Source of the DNA: a virus
IMG/VR virus record: IMGVR_UViG_3300049489_000677
Span: 1 to 41,356 of that record
DNA: 41,356 nucleotides
Direction: 5' to 3' (one strand)
A program made the translations under genes and the position numbers. The notes below the pieces were generated by a model. That model searched no databases. It was not told the origin of the DNA and worked only from the letters and a program-made list of their open reading frames with translations. Positions within the stretch are counted from its first letter, which is position 1. Each line of letters begins with the position of its first letter. Shown here piece after piece: positions 24,601-33,365 of this stretch.

Positions 24601-26738
24601 ACAAGGTCTGGTTAGATGAATCAGGCAATATAGATAAAATAACTTCAACTCGGTCCACTTTTCCTAATTGGGTTCCGGAAGAAGGAGGGTTACGAGATAA
24701 GGCACTTTTTAACAAGGTCCTTGATCTACATTCAACTGGTAAGGTTCCTCGAGCAAATGCTACTAGAGAACGAGCCTTACTTGATATAATGGAGGGAGAG
24801 ATGTTAAAGAGACTACCTTTAAACTTACAAGAAGAAGTCGCTCTTTCTTACTTAGCTAAAGAAAACGAAACATTAGCTTCAGTTTATGCTAAAGCTCAGT
24901 CAGCGAGAGGACAACTTATTTTCGAACAAGTTAACGATCCTCGTGTTTTATCTTTACGTAAAAATGGTAAACCAGTACATCTTTTGATTAAAGATGATGA
25001 TTTAGCTGTTGCTCTAAAGGGGGTAAATCACCAACATTTACCTGGGCTATTAAAGTTTATTGGAACTTTTACTAGACTCTATTCTGGTCTTCAGACTCGT
25101 TTTAACCCTGAATTTGCGTTCCCCAATAAGATTCGTGACTTACAGGAAGCGGTAGTATATGCGGGATCTAGGGGTGAGTTAGGTTTTAAATCAGGTATTA
25201 AAGGAGCTTTGGATCAACGGTCTTACAAAGATATTGTTGATTTTATGAGTGGTAAAGATACTGAAGGAGCAAAACTTTATCGTCAAATGCAAGAAGATGG
25301 TGGTACAACCGGAGGAATGGGACTATCCACCCGTGAGCAAATTGAGCTTGATTTGACAGAAATACGAAACATTAATCGTAGTAACCCTCGTCAGGCTGCG
25401 GAAATGTTTATTACAAAGATTGATCAATTTAACACTATTTTTGAAGACTCGACTCGGTTAAGTCTTTATAAACAAGCTCTAAAAAACGGTGTTAGTCGTA
25501 AACGAGCAGCTATGATTGCTAAAGAAGCTTCGGTAAACTTTAATAAATTTGGAACTGGTGGACCGGTTTTAAATGCTTTATTCATGTTTGCTAATGCAAG
25601 TATCCAAGGTACTACAAAAATGTTACGGGCGATGAAAAACCCTAAAGTGGCTGCCACTGTTACAACCGCAGTCGGAACAGCTGTATTAGCTTCTGGAGAA
25701 TGGAATGATCGGATTGATCCGGATTGGAGAGATAAGGTAACAAAGTGGGATAGGATAAATTCAATTACTATGGTTCTACCCTCAACTGATGAATCTGGTT
25801 TTGATTATGTGTCTATCCCAGTAGGCTGGGGTATTAAGCCAGTTAAAGTTTCTATGGATTATTTATATGACTCAATGGTTGGTAAGGGTCAAGGTTGGCA
25901 AGATTCTTTAAATGCAATCGGAGCAGCTACAGTAAATGCTTACAACCCTTTAGGTGGTTCAGATATATTTTCCTCTGTTACCCCGACTATCATGGATATA
26001 CCGTTAGAAGTTGCGCGGAATAAAGCGTGGCATGGTGGGGCAATAATGCCAGACTGGGATAAAAATGCTCCTGATTCTATTCGATATTTTCCATCTTTAC
26101 AAGATAACTCAACAGGGAAAATTGCTGTCCAACTTTCTGAAGGATTATCTGGAGTAGGTATAGAAGTTTCTCCAGCTGCTATTTACTATGCTTACCAAGG
26201 GTATGTTGGAGGGGCAGGAAGGACAGCAACAGATTTTATTAACACAATAATTACTGCGGGAACCGGTGAAATGCCAGAACCTAATGACATACCAGTTTGG
26301 TCAAGATTTGTTCGTCAACGAGACAATGAGGAAATAGGTGAAGCTTCACAAGAATATGAGATGGTAAAGGAAGTTTTGGCTGAACAATCAAAAGATCGTT
26401 TCTATTTAAAACAAGATGCAGAAAATACTTATCGACAACTGTCAAGTATGGATGCCGAAGAAGCGGCTAAAGTGTTTGATGATCTTATTGTGAAAGATCC
26501 TGAGTTGGCTAAAAAGGTTAATGAAATTATGGATGAAGAAGAACTCGGTTTGACCTACACTCAACGACTCATTAAACAACTTGGAGTAGAGAATGGACAA
26601 AGAGCTACTTTTATTGCAAATAAATTAAATAGTTTAAAGACACAAGAAGAGAAGGCCGAATTGTGGGACGAGTATGTGGAAAAGAAGTTAATAACCAATT
26701 CCGTAGCTGAACAACTCGATATATTATTAGAAGATTAA
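21609..26738 (+). CDS. Giant polyvalent / ejected internal virion protein (1709 aa)
   Basis: The largest gene of the window. The N-terminal third is low in recognisable folds; residues about 420-520 (SNKVFLTPDKDGLKAVYTR...INWHSVP) look like an inserted toxin-nuclease-type domain (barnase/EndoU-like group), which I only suspect. The C-terminal part has NKFGTGGPVLNALFMFANAS..., DRINSITMVLP and PVGWGIKPVKV, the pattern of the LPD38-type domain of large polyvalent phage proteins. Such proteins are carried in the head and injected. The antisense tRNA-Arg covers codons about 497-522, and base composition changes just upstream of it. Translation runs unbroken through it. Confidence 0.7.
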   Translation: MYKPTSLQLLEEKKKRDQLVFGVPNTSTLTLKGSMVSPQSTPSRMADLKSKTTPKKTIQEIASQTKQVSGQQSLIPRKPVGDRISASKTQERTQLSKTREIPIVGKILAGTGKGKSGLYAEDTIAGQMERKGVIGFLTEGFIAKTDPSLEQLNNRIYERYAKNREEGLPEDRAIDVAVQDVFNTTASTAKNLADLKEPGVKLTEEEENLAKWINLKENVFAFLDAPIFLGSTKGLSLAGKEAFKQSVGEVRDGIITRLEKEVVDDATLIPGSDPSRRVDILKDEGITEKVDTYLKDLKENPTPSFNQLNEGLQLLKLQGKEVDDFSEKLVDITKQAFDEPVSQLRKVSTESKVNDVSKQELPIDQLIVKASDIKLTTKSQNTLEAFNRSEGQEVITKLDDNTNIELGSYGKNTFARKVDKEDRFPLEEVKSTIESATVVLPASLSDTTYRASNKVFLTPDKDGLKAVYTRTNKGGAEEIINWHSVPKEKVEKYLNDIGVPDRIRTGMTSLEGSQFVRLAYGDNLTLSQQLSRVNMGIKGEIARRPGEALAGGVFGYEENEEGDVEIDPMKAFLGMAAAGFLGLNLKKQQGVSDLRSNQAKNLSSDLVEDTAVRNLPDQPKLQTGIPVEKLGQAEYPLSSQTFSVSLAKEYASVAGKSIDEAVDGLGPTEFSVEKVGKYGEFRKNFEKAWVKTVEVVQDNMIRVRNLIQDPTVKVTDDTNPYLAELLFHGRVGFRLKEAKDKFVAIDKDVVETSKKVGISGEDMTLLVNKFLHARHTPERNAKLGDGASGLTNVEADLITKSLEALPYSSEVKRIADQVQEMNNETLDLLLEAQVIDREAYDAMRDVYKNHVPLNRILKENEDVASSLTGRGFDVRGTGIKRAKGSDLQVADIMANVVVNYEQAIIRSEKNLVDLTLLQFVKDNPQVTLFEEVKPKVIGRKFDRPGKSNLNPEEEAYLSDREIPPVMEQDVSILRDKIDNTWANIYGEMDYATAGKRKDKVWLDESGNIDKITSTRSTFPNWVPEEGGLRDKALFNKVLDLHSTGKVPRANATRERALLDIMEGEMLKRLPLNLQEEVALSYLAKENETLASVYAKAQSARGQLIFEQVNDPRVLSLRKNGKPVHLLIKDDDLAVALKGVNHQHLPGLLKFIGTFTRLYSGLQTRFNPEFAFPNKIRDLQEAVVYAGSRGELGFKSGIKGALDQRSYKDIVDFMSGKDTEGAKLYRQMQEDGGTTGGMGLSTREQIELDLTEIRNINRSNPRQAAEMFITKIDQFNTIFEDSTRLSLYKQALKNGVSRKRAAMIAKEASVNFNKFGTGGPVLNALFMFANASIQGTTKMLRAMKNPKVAATVTTAVGTAVLASGEWNDRIDPDWRDKVTKWDRINSITMVLPSTDESGFDYVSIPVGWGIKPVKVSMDYLYDSMVGKGQGWQDSLNAIGAATVNAYNPLGGSDIFSSVTPTIMDIPLEVARNKAWHGGAIMPDWDKNAPDSIRYFPSLQDNSTGKIAVQLSEGLSGVGIEVSPAAIYYAYQGYVGGAGRTATDFINTIITAGTGEMPEPNDIPVWSRFVRQRDNEEIGEASQEYEMVKEVLAEQSKDRFYLKQDAENTYRQLSSMDAEEAAKVFDDLIVKDPELAKKVNEIMDEEELGLTYTQRLIKQLGVENGQRATFIANKLNSLKTQEEKAELWDEYVEKKLITNSVAEQLDILLED
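23099..23174 (-). tRNA. tRNA-Arg (anticodon UCU) antisense inside the giant virion gene
   Basis: All canonical positions are present on the minus strand: acceptor GTCTCCG with CGGGGAC (one G-U pair), T8 A9, D arm with G18 G19 A21 (one C-A mismatch in the D stem), anticodon stem TGAGC/GCTCG with loop CTTCTAA (anticodon TCT), a 4-base variable loop, T arm ACCGG/CCGGT with loop TTCGAAT, and an encoded A73 and CCA. Total length 76. The opposite strand is translated as part of the 1709-aa protein. It might be a functional phage tRNA, a relic of recombination with a host tRNA, or an attachment-site remnant. Confidence 0.8.
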
Positions 26739-26753
26739 TGTTATAATTATACC
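26738..26753 (+). promoter_or_regulatory. Leaderless promoter of the portal gene
   Basis: TG-T-TATAAT (TATAAT 26742-26747) predicts transcription start at 26754, which is the A of the portal ATG. No SD exists. It begins right after the stop codon of the giant gene. Confidence 0.6.
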
Positions 26754-28688
26754 ATGGAATCAAAGATTACAAGTGAATACATCTTGACACCAGAAGAGAA
26801 TAAAGCTCGTTTGGAGACTTATTCTCGGTTGCAAGAAATGATTGACTTGAAAAATGAAAAGATGCCACACTTCGCTGGTCCAAACGGTTGGCGATCTTTT
26901 AATGAATATATTGACACTTCGGAAAGAATATTAAATGGTTACACTCCTAGTAAATCAGAGCAAGGAAAAGAAGATTGGCAAAGTAATATGATGGATAACA
27001 TCACTCGTGCTAAAATGCGAGCAGTAGCCGCTTCGGTTGGTTTGAAAATGCCGGAGATGAAGTATACAGCAGTTAACAAAAATGGTGTCCGATCAAGGCG
27101 ACGAGCTGAAGTACTATACCAGACAGTAAGGCACTCATATCTTCGTGATAATCCCACAATGCAGTCTTTTCTGGAAGTCTGGAGTATGTTGGCACATGGT
27201 GTAGTTTTTGAATATGAAGGTTATCAAACAGGAGGAAGTAAACAAAAGTATGTAAAGTCTTTTAATTCAAAAACTGGGGATATTGAAATTGATGAGAAAT
27301 ATGTTGAGGCTGATCAACGTCCAATTTCAGTTATTGTTAGTCCTAAAGATTTATATTGGTCGACTTTCCATGTGCGAGATATACAGGATCAACCTATTCT
27401 TATTTGGCTTCAACGGTACTCTCGAAGTGAATTAGAACGAGAATTTTCTAGTTATAAGAATTATCCTTTTATTAAGGATAAAGCTACTGTTTCTAGTCTC
27501 TCAGAACAGACACAAGATACTTACGGATTTAAATACTGGAATAAACGAGTACAGACAAAAGAGTTTGAAGTCTTGCGTAAGTATTCTAAAGAGGATAATG
27601 CTTATGAAATTTGGATTAACGGTACACCAATGTTACGTGTGCCTCTATTATGGAGTCATCAAGGTAAGCCTTGGTATCCTTGGACTAAAACAATTGGAGA
27701 ACCGTTTGCTAATGCTATGAATTTCTTTGTTGGTATTTCTTTCCCTGCTCTCTTAGAGCCATATCAAGAAAGTCGAACAACAATTGTTAACACAATGACG
27801 GATATTCTTTACCGGTCTTTGGTTCCACCGATGCTTGTTGGTCTTGGCAATAAAGAGTTATTAGAAGTGGAATCGGAACTAGTTGATAGTGATGATCGTA
27901 TTTATGTACCGGATGTTAACCAGGTTACACCGATGCCTGTTCGCGGAGTACAACAAGGTGATATTGCTATGCTTGGTATTATGGATCAAGCGATTGAACG
28001 ATTGTCGATTGATGCTTCACAACAAGGTATTGCTACTCCTGATGTCACAGCAAGGGCAACAATAATTGCTGACGAAAGAGCTAGACAACTTAAAGGAGTC
28101 TTGTTCTTGTTCCTGGAAGATTTATGGTTGCAAAAGACACGTTTACGTAATATCACTATTCTTACTCATTACTTAAAAGATAAAGCAAGACGAACAGCGT
28201 TTAAAGATCAAACTATTTCAATTGATGATGTTAAGTTTTCTGATAACACTTACGGAGTATTGGACATTCATGTGGCATCATCGGCCAGTAAGCAACTATC
28301 TTTGGAAGAAATAACGGCCAGGGAAGAAGCAGCTAAGACTGAAGGAATTAATTACAAGTTAATTTCTGTCACAAAAGATTATCTTGATGGTTGGGAGTAT
28401 GATACTTTAATCATTCCTGAATCGTTATTCAATAATGATCGTCTTCGACAACAATCATTACTGGAAGAGAAGCATCAATGGCTTACTACTTATTACCCAG
28501 AGTACTTTGTGGAGAATAAAGATCGTTATCTTGAAGAGGTTTTGGGTATGTATGGAGAAAGTATTAGCGATATAAACAAACCTAAACCAGTACCACCTGA
28601 AGCTAAAAATCCTGATTTGGCAGCTTTGTTGGGTGGGGGTGAAGAATCATCTGAACAACCTCCTGAGCAGTTACCAGTAATAACATAA
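26754..28688 (+). CDS. Portal protein (644 aa)
   Basis: The podovirus portal pattern is visible: an N-terminal helical part (SRLQEMIDLKNEKM, then NMMDNITRAKMRAVAASVG), wing and stem segments (SVIVSPKDLYWSTF), the loop and crown region with TDILYRSLVPPMLVG (around residue 350) and the helix RATIIADERARQLKGVLFLFLEDLW. The C-terminus is a Pro/Glu-rich barrel tail. Twelve copies would form the DNA channel. It lies about 14 kb after the capsid gene, instead of next to terL as usual. It has its own leaderless promoter. Confidence 0.8.
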   Translation: MESKITSEYILTPEENKARLETYSRLQEMIDLKNEKMPHFAGPNGWRSFNEYIDTSERILNGYTPSKSEQGKEDWQSNMMDNITRAKMRAVAASVGLKMPEMKYTAVNKNGVRSRRRAEVLYQTVRHSYLRDNPTMQSFLEVWSMLAHGVVFEYEGYQTGGSKQKYVKSFNSKTGDIEIDEKYVEADQRPISVIVSPKDLYWSTFHVRDIQDQPILIWLQRYSRSELEREFSSYKNYPFIKDKATVSSLSEQTQDTYGFKYWNKRVQTKEFEVLRKYSKEDNAYEIWINGTPMLRVPLLWSHQGKPWYPWTKTIGEPFANAMNFFVGISFPALLEPYQESRTTIVNTMTDILYRSLVPPMLVGLGNKELLEVESELVDSDDRIYVPDVNQVTPMPVRGVQQGDIAMLGIMDQAIERLSIDASQQGIATPDVTARATIIADERARQLKGVLFLFLEDLWLQKTRLRNITILTHYLKDKARRTAFKDQTISIDDVKFSDNTYGVLDIHVASSASKQLSLEEITAREEAAKTEGINYKLISVTKDYLDGWEYDTLIIPESLFNNDRLRQQSLLEEKHQWLTTYYPEYFVENKDRYLEEVLGMYGESISDINKPKPVPPEAKNPDLAALLGGGEESSEQPPEQLPVIT

Positions 28689-28689
28689 T

Positions 28690-29625
28690 ATGGATAAAGC
28701 ATATCTCACAAAACTTGTCGCCGACGCAGTAAAGTACTTGGGTGATAAAATAAGTAAAAGCAAAATTCAGCTTGATCTGAATTCTTTAACCATTGAAAAA
28801 TTACAAAATGTTGACTATCGACAAATAAATCAGGTAGTTAAAGAATTAAGGGAAATGGGAGAAAATCACAAGGGTAACACTCAAGAATTAATTTCTTCTT
28901 TAAAAGAGTTAGAAAATTGTTTGAAACAAAACCCTAAAACCAATGGTGGCTATAGTAAAGAGGATAATCGACAAGTATTAATTGCTTTAAATAAATTAAA
29001 TGATAGTTTACAGACTTTAAATAAAAAAGATCAAAGTAGCAAGGTTATAGAGGCTTTATCTAAGGTAGAAAAAGCAATTTTTAATCTTGAAATTGAGGTA
29101 GAAGAACCTGACTTCTCAACTCTTGAAAATGAATTAAAATCATTACGAAAAGATTTTAGTAACTTTAGTCAAAGTTTAACTAAAGGTTTTGATAAAATTG
29201 CTGAAAACTTAGGTCAATTACCTAAGACTTTTGATTTTCCTAAAGAATTTAAATTAGATAAAGAGCAACTAAGATCTATTCGATCAAACGGAGGGGGTGG
29301 AGTAGTAAGTCTTAGTGGTGATCTAAAGGTTGCTACTAATTGGACCGTGGCTAGAGTTGCGTTAACTAATGCGAACACTGAATATAGCTACACTTTCCCT
29401 AACAATACTCAATCATGGACAATGAAGCTACGAGATCCTGGGGCTACTTTATATTATTCTTCGGCAACTGGTAAGTTTCCTACATCTGGTGATAGCACTA
29501 CTTACATGACAATGTTACCAATTGGGACAAGATCTCAGGATAATGTAGAGTGGAGTGGTAAGACAGTTTACTTACAGTCTGATACTGCTACACAAGTAGT
29601 AGAAATAGAAGTATTTACTTTATAA
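28690..29625 (+). CDS. Coiled-coil protein with C-terminal beta domain (311 aa)
   Basis: Residues about 1-200 form long amphipathic helices (LNSLTIEKLQNVDYRQINQVV, VIEALSKVEKAIFNLEIEVE, TLENELKSLRKDFSNFSQSL). After a Gly-rich hinge (RSNGGGGVVSLSGD) comes a small beta domain (TEYSYTFPNNTQSWTMKLRDPG...). This is a trimeric-stalk-plus-head arrangement, like a short tail fibre. It is followed directly by the large spike gene. Host contact or spike attachment is likely. Confidence 0.6.
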   Translation: MDKAYLTKLVADAVKYLGDKISKSKIQLDLNSLTIEKLQNVDYRQINQVVKELREMGENHKGNTQELISSLKELENCLKQNPKTNGGYSKEDNRQVLIALNKLNDSLQTLNKKDQSSKVIEALSKVEKAIFNLEIEVEEPDFSTLENELKSLRKDFSNFSQSLTKGFDKIAENLGQLPKTFDFPKEFKLDKEQLRSIRSNGGGGVVSLSGDLKVATNWTVARVALTNANTEYSYTFPNNTQSWTMKLRDPGATLYYSSATGKFPTSGDSTTYMTMLPIGTRSQDNVEWSGKTVYLQSDTATQVVEIEVFTL

Positions 29626-29626
29626 T

Positions 29627-32600
29627 ATGAAAAATCATTTAATTGCTTTAGTCTTAGGAGTAGTAACACTCATCAGTGGTTATTTACTTTATCAACATTT
29701 TAAGCCTTCCCTCATATCAGTTGGTTCAGAGATGACCGGCTCTGTCTGGTTTTTAAATACTTCTCAACAAATACAATCAGCTTTATCAACCTGGGGATTA
29801 CGTGTACCATCTCTAGCCAACTGTGACACAATCGATACTAATGGAAGTGGAGTGTTTACTTGTGGTAGTGACGCAACTGGTGGAGGTGGAGGTGGGGGTC
29901 TATCCACTACAACTCCTTGGACTAACGGTAACTTAGCCTATGTTACAGGCTTGGGTACCGTCGGTAGTGTAGCAACTGGTACTTTAACGGAAACTGTAAC
30001 AGGACTAGAATTTGATGCTACTAGAGGGCTTGTTGGAGGTGCGGCGGTTTTGTCACTTTCTTCTGGATACACGATACCTACAACTACGGGATTATCTAAT
30101 CTCTATGCTAATAGTCATAGTCCTGTCACTCTATCTGGGGCTTTAGACTATATAACTCTTGTCGGTCAAGATATTGTTCGAGGGGCAATCAGTTTAGTTG
30201 ACGACATTACTGGTGTTTTAGGACTAGCTAATGGTGGTACTGGATCGAACTTATCCGACCCTAACGCTGATCGGATCATGTTCTGGGATGACAGTGCTGG
30301 GCAGACAACCTGGCTAACCGCTGGTAGTGGACTCTCTATTTCTGGTACAACAATGACTGCTACAGGGGGTAGTGCCTCTTCAACAGCCTCAACCTCGCTG
30401 ACGGTTTGTTCACGAAGTGTTTGTGATTATGTGACCGATGGTGCGGCCGACGAAGTACAGATCAATCAAGCTCTTTCCGCCGCTTCCACGACTGGAGGAA
30501 TTATCCAGTTATTTAATGAGACTTATGTTATTGCTGCACCAATTGTCTTAAATGGTGAGACAGCTAATGATACAGGGAATCCTACCATCCAACTGAGAGG
30601 TATGGGTATTGACAGTACAATCCTTGACGCGGCTTCAAATGTTAACGTTATTGAGTTACGAAAAGAGCCTAAATTTGTTATCGAGGATATGACCTTACGT
30701 CCAGCGGGATCGGGTTATGGAGTCTACCAGGTTGCCGGAACCGAACGAGGAAACTGGCAATCAGAGTTTCGTAACATCTTTATTGAAGGAGACTTTTCAA
30801 CAATGACAGCTTCTTCTTGGGGTATGTACTTAGAGTCACCTTTCCGAATGAGATTTGAAAACATCGAAATGAACGGCGTGGTTAACGGTATCGCTTTACT
30901 TTCACACACTGAAGCGTTTAATCCAGGAAACCTATCGATTGATCGTATGTTTATTGATCTATGGGACAACGCTGTTTCAGCATCTTCAACTGCCTTTAAG
31001 CTTGCTGTAGCAACCTCATCTTCAACTGGGGTCAACAACCTTGTGTCAGTTAACCGTCTTGATATTGCTGGAGGGACTAACCTTACTAACTCTATCGGTA
31101 TTCATATTCTTGGGTCAATCTCAAGCTATGGGGATGCACGACATAATACCTTCACGAACCTTAATATTGAGGATATTAAAAACCCGATAAAACTAGAGCG
31201 AGGTAGAGACAATACTTTTATTGACATAAACTATACCCGTGTTCTAAGTGGAGGTACGATAATTTCCCTCGATAGTAATTCACACAATAACTTCTTTGAG
31301 AATGTCTACGCGGTAGCACAAGGAGCTAGTCAAACTTTTAACCTTATTACTGACTCTAATGGATCTTCTAACTTGCCTAACCGTCTAGCTCGGGTTGACG
31401 GTTTCCAACCGTCCAGTGTGACTATTAACGCTAGTCTAGCGGCGAACACAATCCTTGAACATATTGACCTTAGTGGTGGTTCACCAACAATCGATTCGGA
31501 TATTACTGATCGCAACAATCGTCGTACTTTTGCTGATGTTTTAGTAACTGATGAAGTATACGGAGCAGGATGGGATTCTAGCCTAGAGGTTCCAACAAAG
31601 AATGCTCTATACGACAAGATTCAGACTCTCGGTGGTTCAGGTGCAGTTTACCTTGCTACTTCTTCACCTTGGACTGAAGGAAATGTTGCTTATGTAACAG
31701 GACAGGGGACCGTGGGTAGCGTTGCTACAGGGACTTTAACCGAGACTGTTTCAGGGCTTGAATTAAACTCAACAAGAGCTTTAATTGGAGGTAGTGCCAT
31801 TCTTGCTTTAACTTCCGGCTTTACTATCCCCCTAACCGCGTCAACAACTGAATGGTCTGACTTTTTCACTACTCCTTCAGGCCGAATAACAGCAGGTACA
31901 GGAATAGACTGGTCTGGTAATACTCTTAATGGGGTATACACCGCCGGGGATGCTTTGACTTTAACTGGTGAGGACTTTGACTTTGATGGGGGTGCATCCC
32001 CGGCTGGTGAACTAGGTGGTACTTGGGCTTCACCGACAATTGATGATTCTTTGTCTGTTACTAGCTGGAACTTAACTACACCAACACTAACTTCTTTCTT
32101 CGGAACTCCTTGTTCAGGGAATCAATTCCTACAAGACATTTCCGATACTGGAGCATTTACTTGTGCGACAGCTTCAGGCGGGGGAGGGAGTGGTTCCTTA
32201 TCAACAACAACTGACATTGTTGGTGATCCAGCTACCGCACAAGAGGCAGCTTACCTAACAACTGACTTTATGATCGGTGGCAGTGCTTCAACTTCAGCTG
32301 AGTTTCAGTTTGACGATGATGGAGGTAAGTTTATTATCTCCTCATCTTCCGCTAACGCTACAGGGACGATAGAAAGTACTAACATTACTCAATCCATGAG
32401 GATCGGAGATGATAGTGGAGTAGGGTTAGAGTACATCTTCTCAGTGGTCGGCGATGCAATAATAAAGGCATATGGTGCTATTACAGAACTGATTATTACA
32501 ATGGCTGAGACTCTGTTTCAAGGGAATGTAAAAGTGACTGGTACTATGCACGTAGCAACGACGACTTATTATGGAGCGACAACAACGGACGCACTGACAA

Positions 32601-33364
32601 TTGCTGGGTTTAATAACTCGGGAGAGTGGCTACAAGAGTTTTGTACTTCTCCTACAGCGGAAGTAACTCAAGTAGTGGCCGACACACTAAGAGGATGTGG
32701 ACGCTTTGCTTATCTTGAAGATGCGAACGGCGCCCTTGATTTTACTGTGCCAACAACTGGTACTTCAACTTACTTCCGCTTACGTCCCGGAGCTACTGGG
32801 GTCACAACAGCCGCTGGTGACGGTATGGGTATTGGTTGGGCTTCAGGACTGGACTTCGGTGATATTCAAAGGCAATCTCCAGCGATGGAATGGGCAATGA
32901 GGCAAGATGCAATGTCAGCAGCTACTTCGACCTTCCTTATTGCAGGAATAACTGATGCTATCTCTGTATCAGCTAACTTTGCCGCCGAACCAGCGCAGGG
33001 ATTCTACATAATTGCAACAAGTACCGCTAATTTCCAGTTTGCTTGTAACCCTTCTACTGGGGGGACGACTTACATAGATACTGGTATTGCTTCTTCTACT
33101 ACCACAACAACTTCAGCTAACCCATTTAATCATTTCAGACTAGAGGTCGGGGGTACGTCAAATACAGCAGTAACTGCTATATTGAAGGCTAGAACAGTTA
33201 CTAATCAGAATATGACCCATATAGGATCCTGTACACTAGATCTTAGTGCCTCAACACAAGCGGTGGCTCCTACAGTAGCTATCGGTAAATCAACAGCAGG
33301 GACTTCGCCAGAATTGCATGTTATGTTCATAAAATTCTGGTATCGACATAAAGTATTCTTCTAA
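29627..33364 (+). CDS. Large tailspike-like protein with beta-helix and N-terminal membrane anchor (1245 aa)
   Basis: Residues 4-22 (HLIALVLGVVTLISGYLLY) are a hydrophobic anchor. A Cys pair (C66, C79) precedes a Gly-rich linker. The central part (about 255-660), with CDYVTDGAADEVQINQAL and strand ladders such as RNIFIEGDFSTM and ENIEMNGVVNGIAL, is a right-handed pectate-lyase-type beta-helix as in tailspikes. A 60-residue module occurs twice (about 94-153 and 676-736). The C-terminal part (about 1040-1245) is another beta domain. It may bind or cut surface polysaccharide. An anchor at the N-terminus is unusual for a spike and raises the option of cell-surface display. Confidence 0.65.
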   Translation: MKNHLIALVLGVVTLISGYLLYQHFKPSLISVGSEMTGSVWFLNTSQQIQSALSTWGLRVPSLANCDTIDTNGSGVFTCGSDATGGGGGGGLSTTTPWTNGNLAYVTGLGTVGSVATGTLTETVTGLEFDATRGLVGGAAVLSLSSGYTIPTTTGLSNLYANSHSPVTLSGALDYITLVGQDIVRGAISLVDDITGVLGLANGGTGSNLSDPNADRIMFWDDSAGQTTWLTAGSGLSISGTTMTATGGSASSTASTSLTVCSRSVCDYVTDGAADEVQINQALSAASTTGGIIQLFNETYVIAAPIVLNGETANDTGNPTIQLRGMGIDSTILDAASNVNVIELRKEPKFVIEDMTLRPAGSGYGVYQVAGTERGNWQSEFRNIFIEGDFSTMTASSWGMYLESPFRMRFENIEMNGVVNGIALLSHTEAFNPGNLSIDRMFIDLWDNAVSASSTAFKLAVATSSSTGVNNLVSVNRLDIAGGTNLTNSIGIHILGSISSYGDARHNTFTNLNIEDIKNPIKLERGRDNTFIDINYTRVLSGGTIISLDSNSHNNFFENVYAVAQGASQTFNLITDSNGSSNLPNRLARVDGFQPSSVTINASLAANTILEHIDLSGGSPTIDSDITDRNNRRTFADVLVTDEVYGAGWDSSLEVPTKNALYDKIQTLGGSGAVYLATSSPWTEGNVAYVTGQGTVGSVATGTLTETVSGLELNSTRALIGGSAILALTSGFTIPLTASTTEWSDFFTTPSGRITAGTGIDWSGNTLNGVYTAGDALTLTGEDFDFDGGASPAGELGGTWASPTIDDSLSVTSWNLTTPTLTSFFGTPCSGNQFLQDISDTGAFTCATASGGGGSGSLSTTTDIVGDPATAQEAAYLTTDFMIGGSASTSAEFQFDDDGGKFIISSSSANATGTIESTNITQSMRIGDDSGVGLEYIFSVVGDAIIKAYGAITELIITMAETLFQGNVKVTGTMHVATTTYYGATTTDALTIAGFNNSGEWLQEFCTSPTAEVTQVVADTLRGCGRFAYLEDANGALDFTVPTTGTSTYFRLRPGATGVTTAAGDGMGIGWASGLDFGDIQRQSPAMEWAMRQDAMSAATSTFLIAGITDAISVSANFAAEPAQGFYIIATSTANFQFACNPSTGGTTYIDTGIASSTTTTTSANPFNHFRLEVGGTSNTAVTAILKARTVTNQNMTHIGSCTLDLSASTQAVAPTVAIGKSTAGTSPELHVMFIKFWYRHKVFF
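29906..30085 (+). repeat. Repeated tailspike module, copy 1 (partner at about 31655-31840)
   Basis: Copy 1 encodes PWTNGNLAYVTGLGTVGSV... and copy 2 PWTEGNVAYVTGQGTVGSV...; both go on with ATGTLTETV and end before TIP. The protein is well conserved while the DNA differs at many third positions, so the duplication is not recent and the module is under selection. It probably joins the spike's folded parts. Confidence 0.7.
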
Positions 33365-33365
33365 C

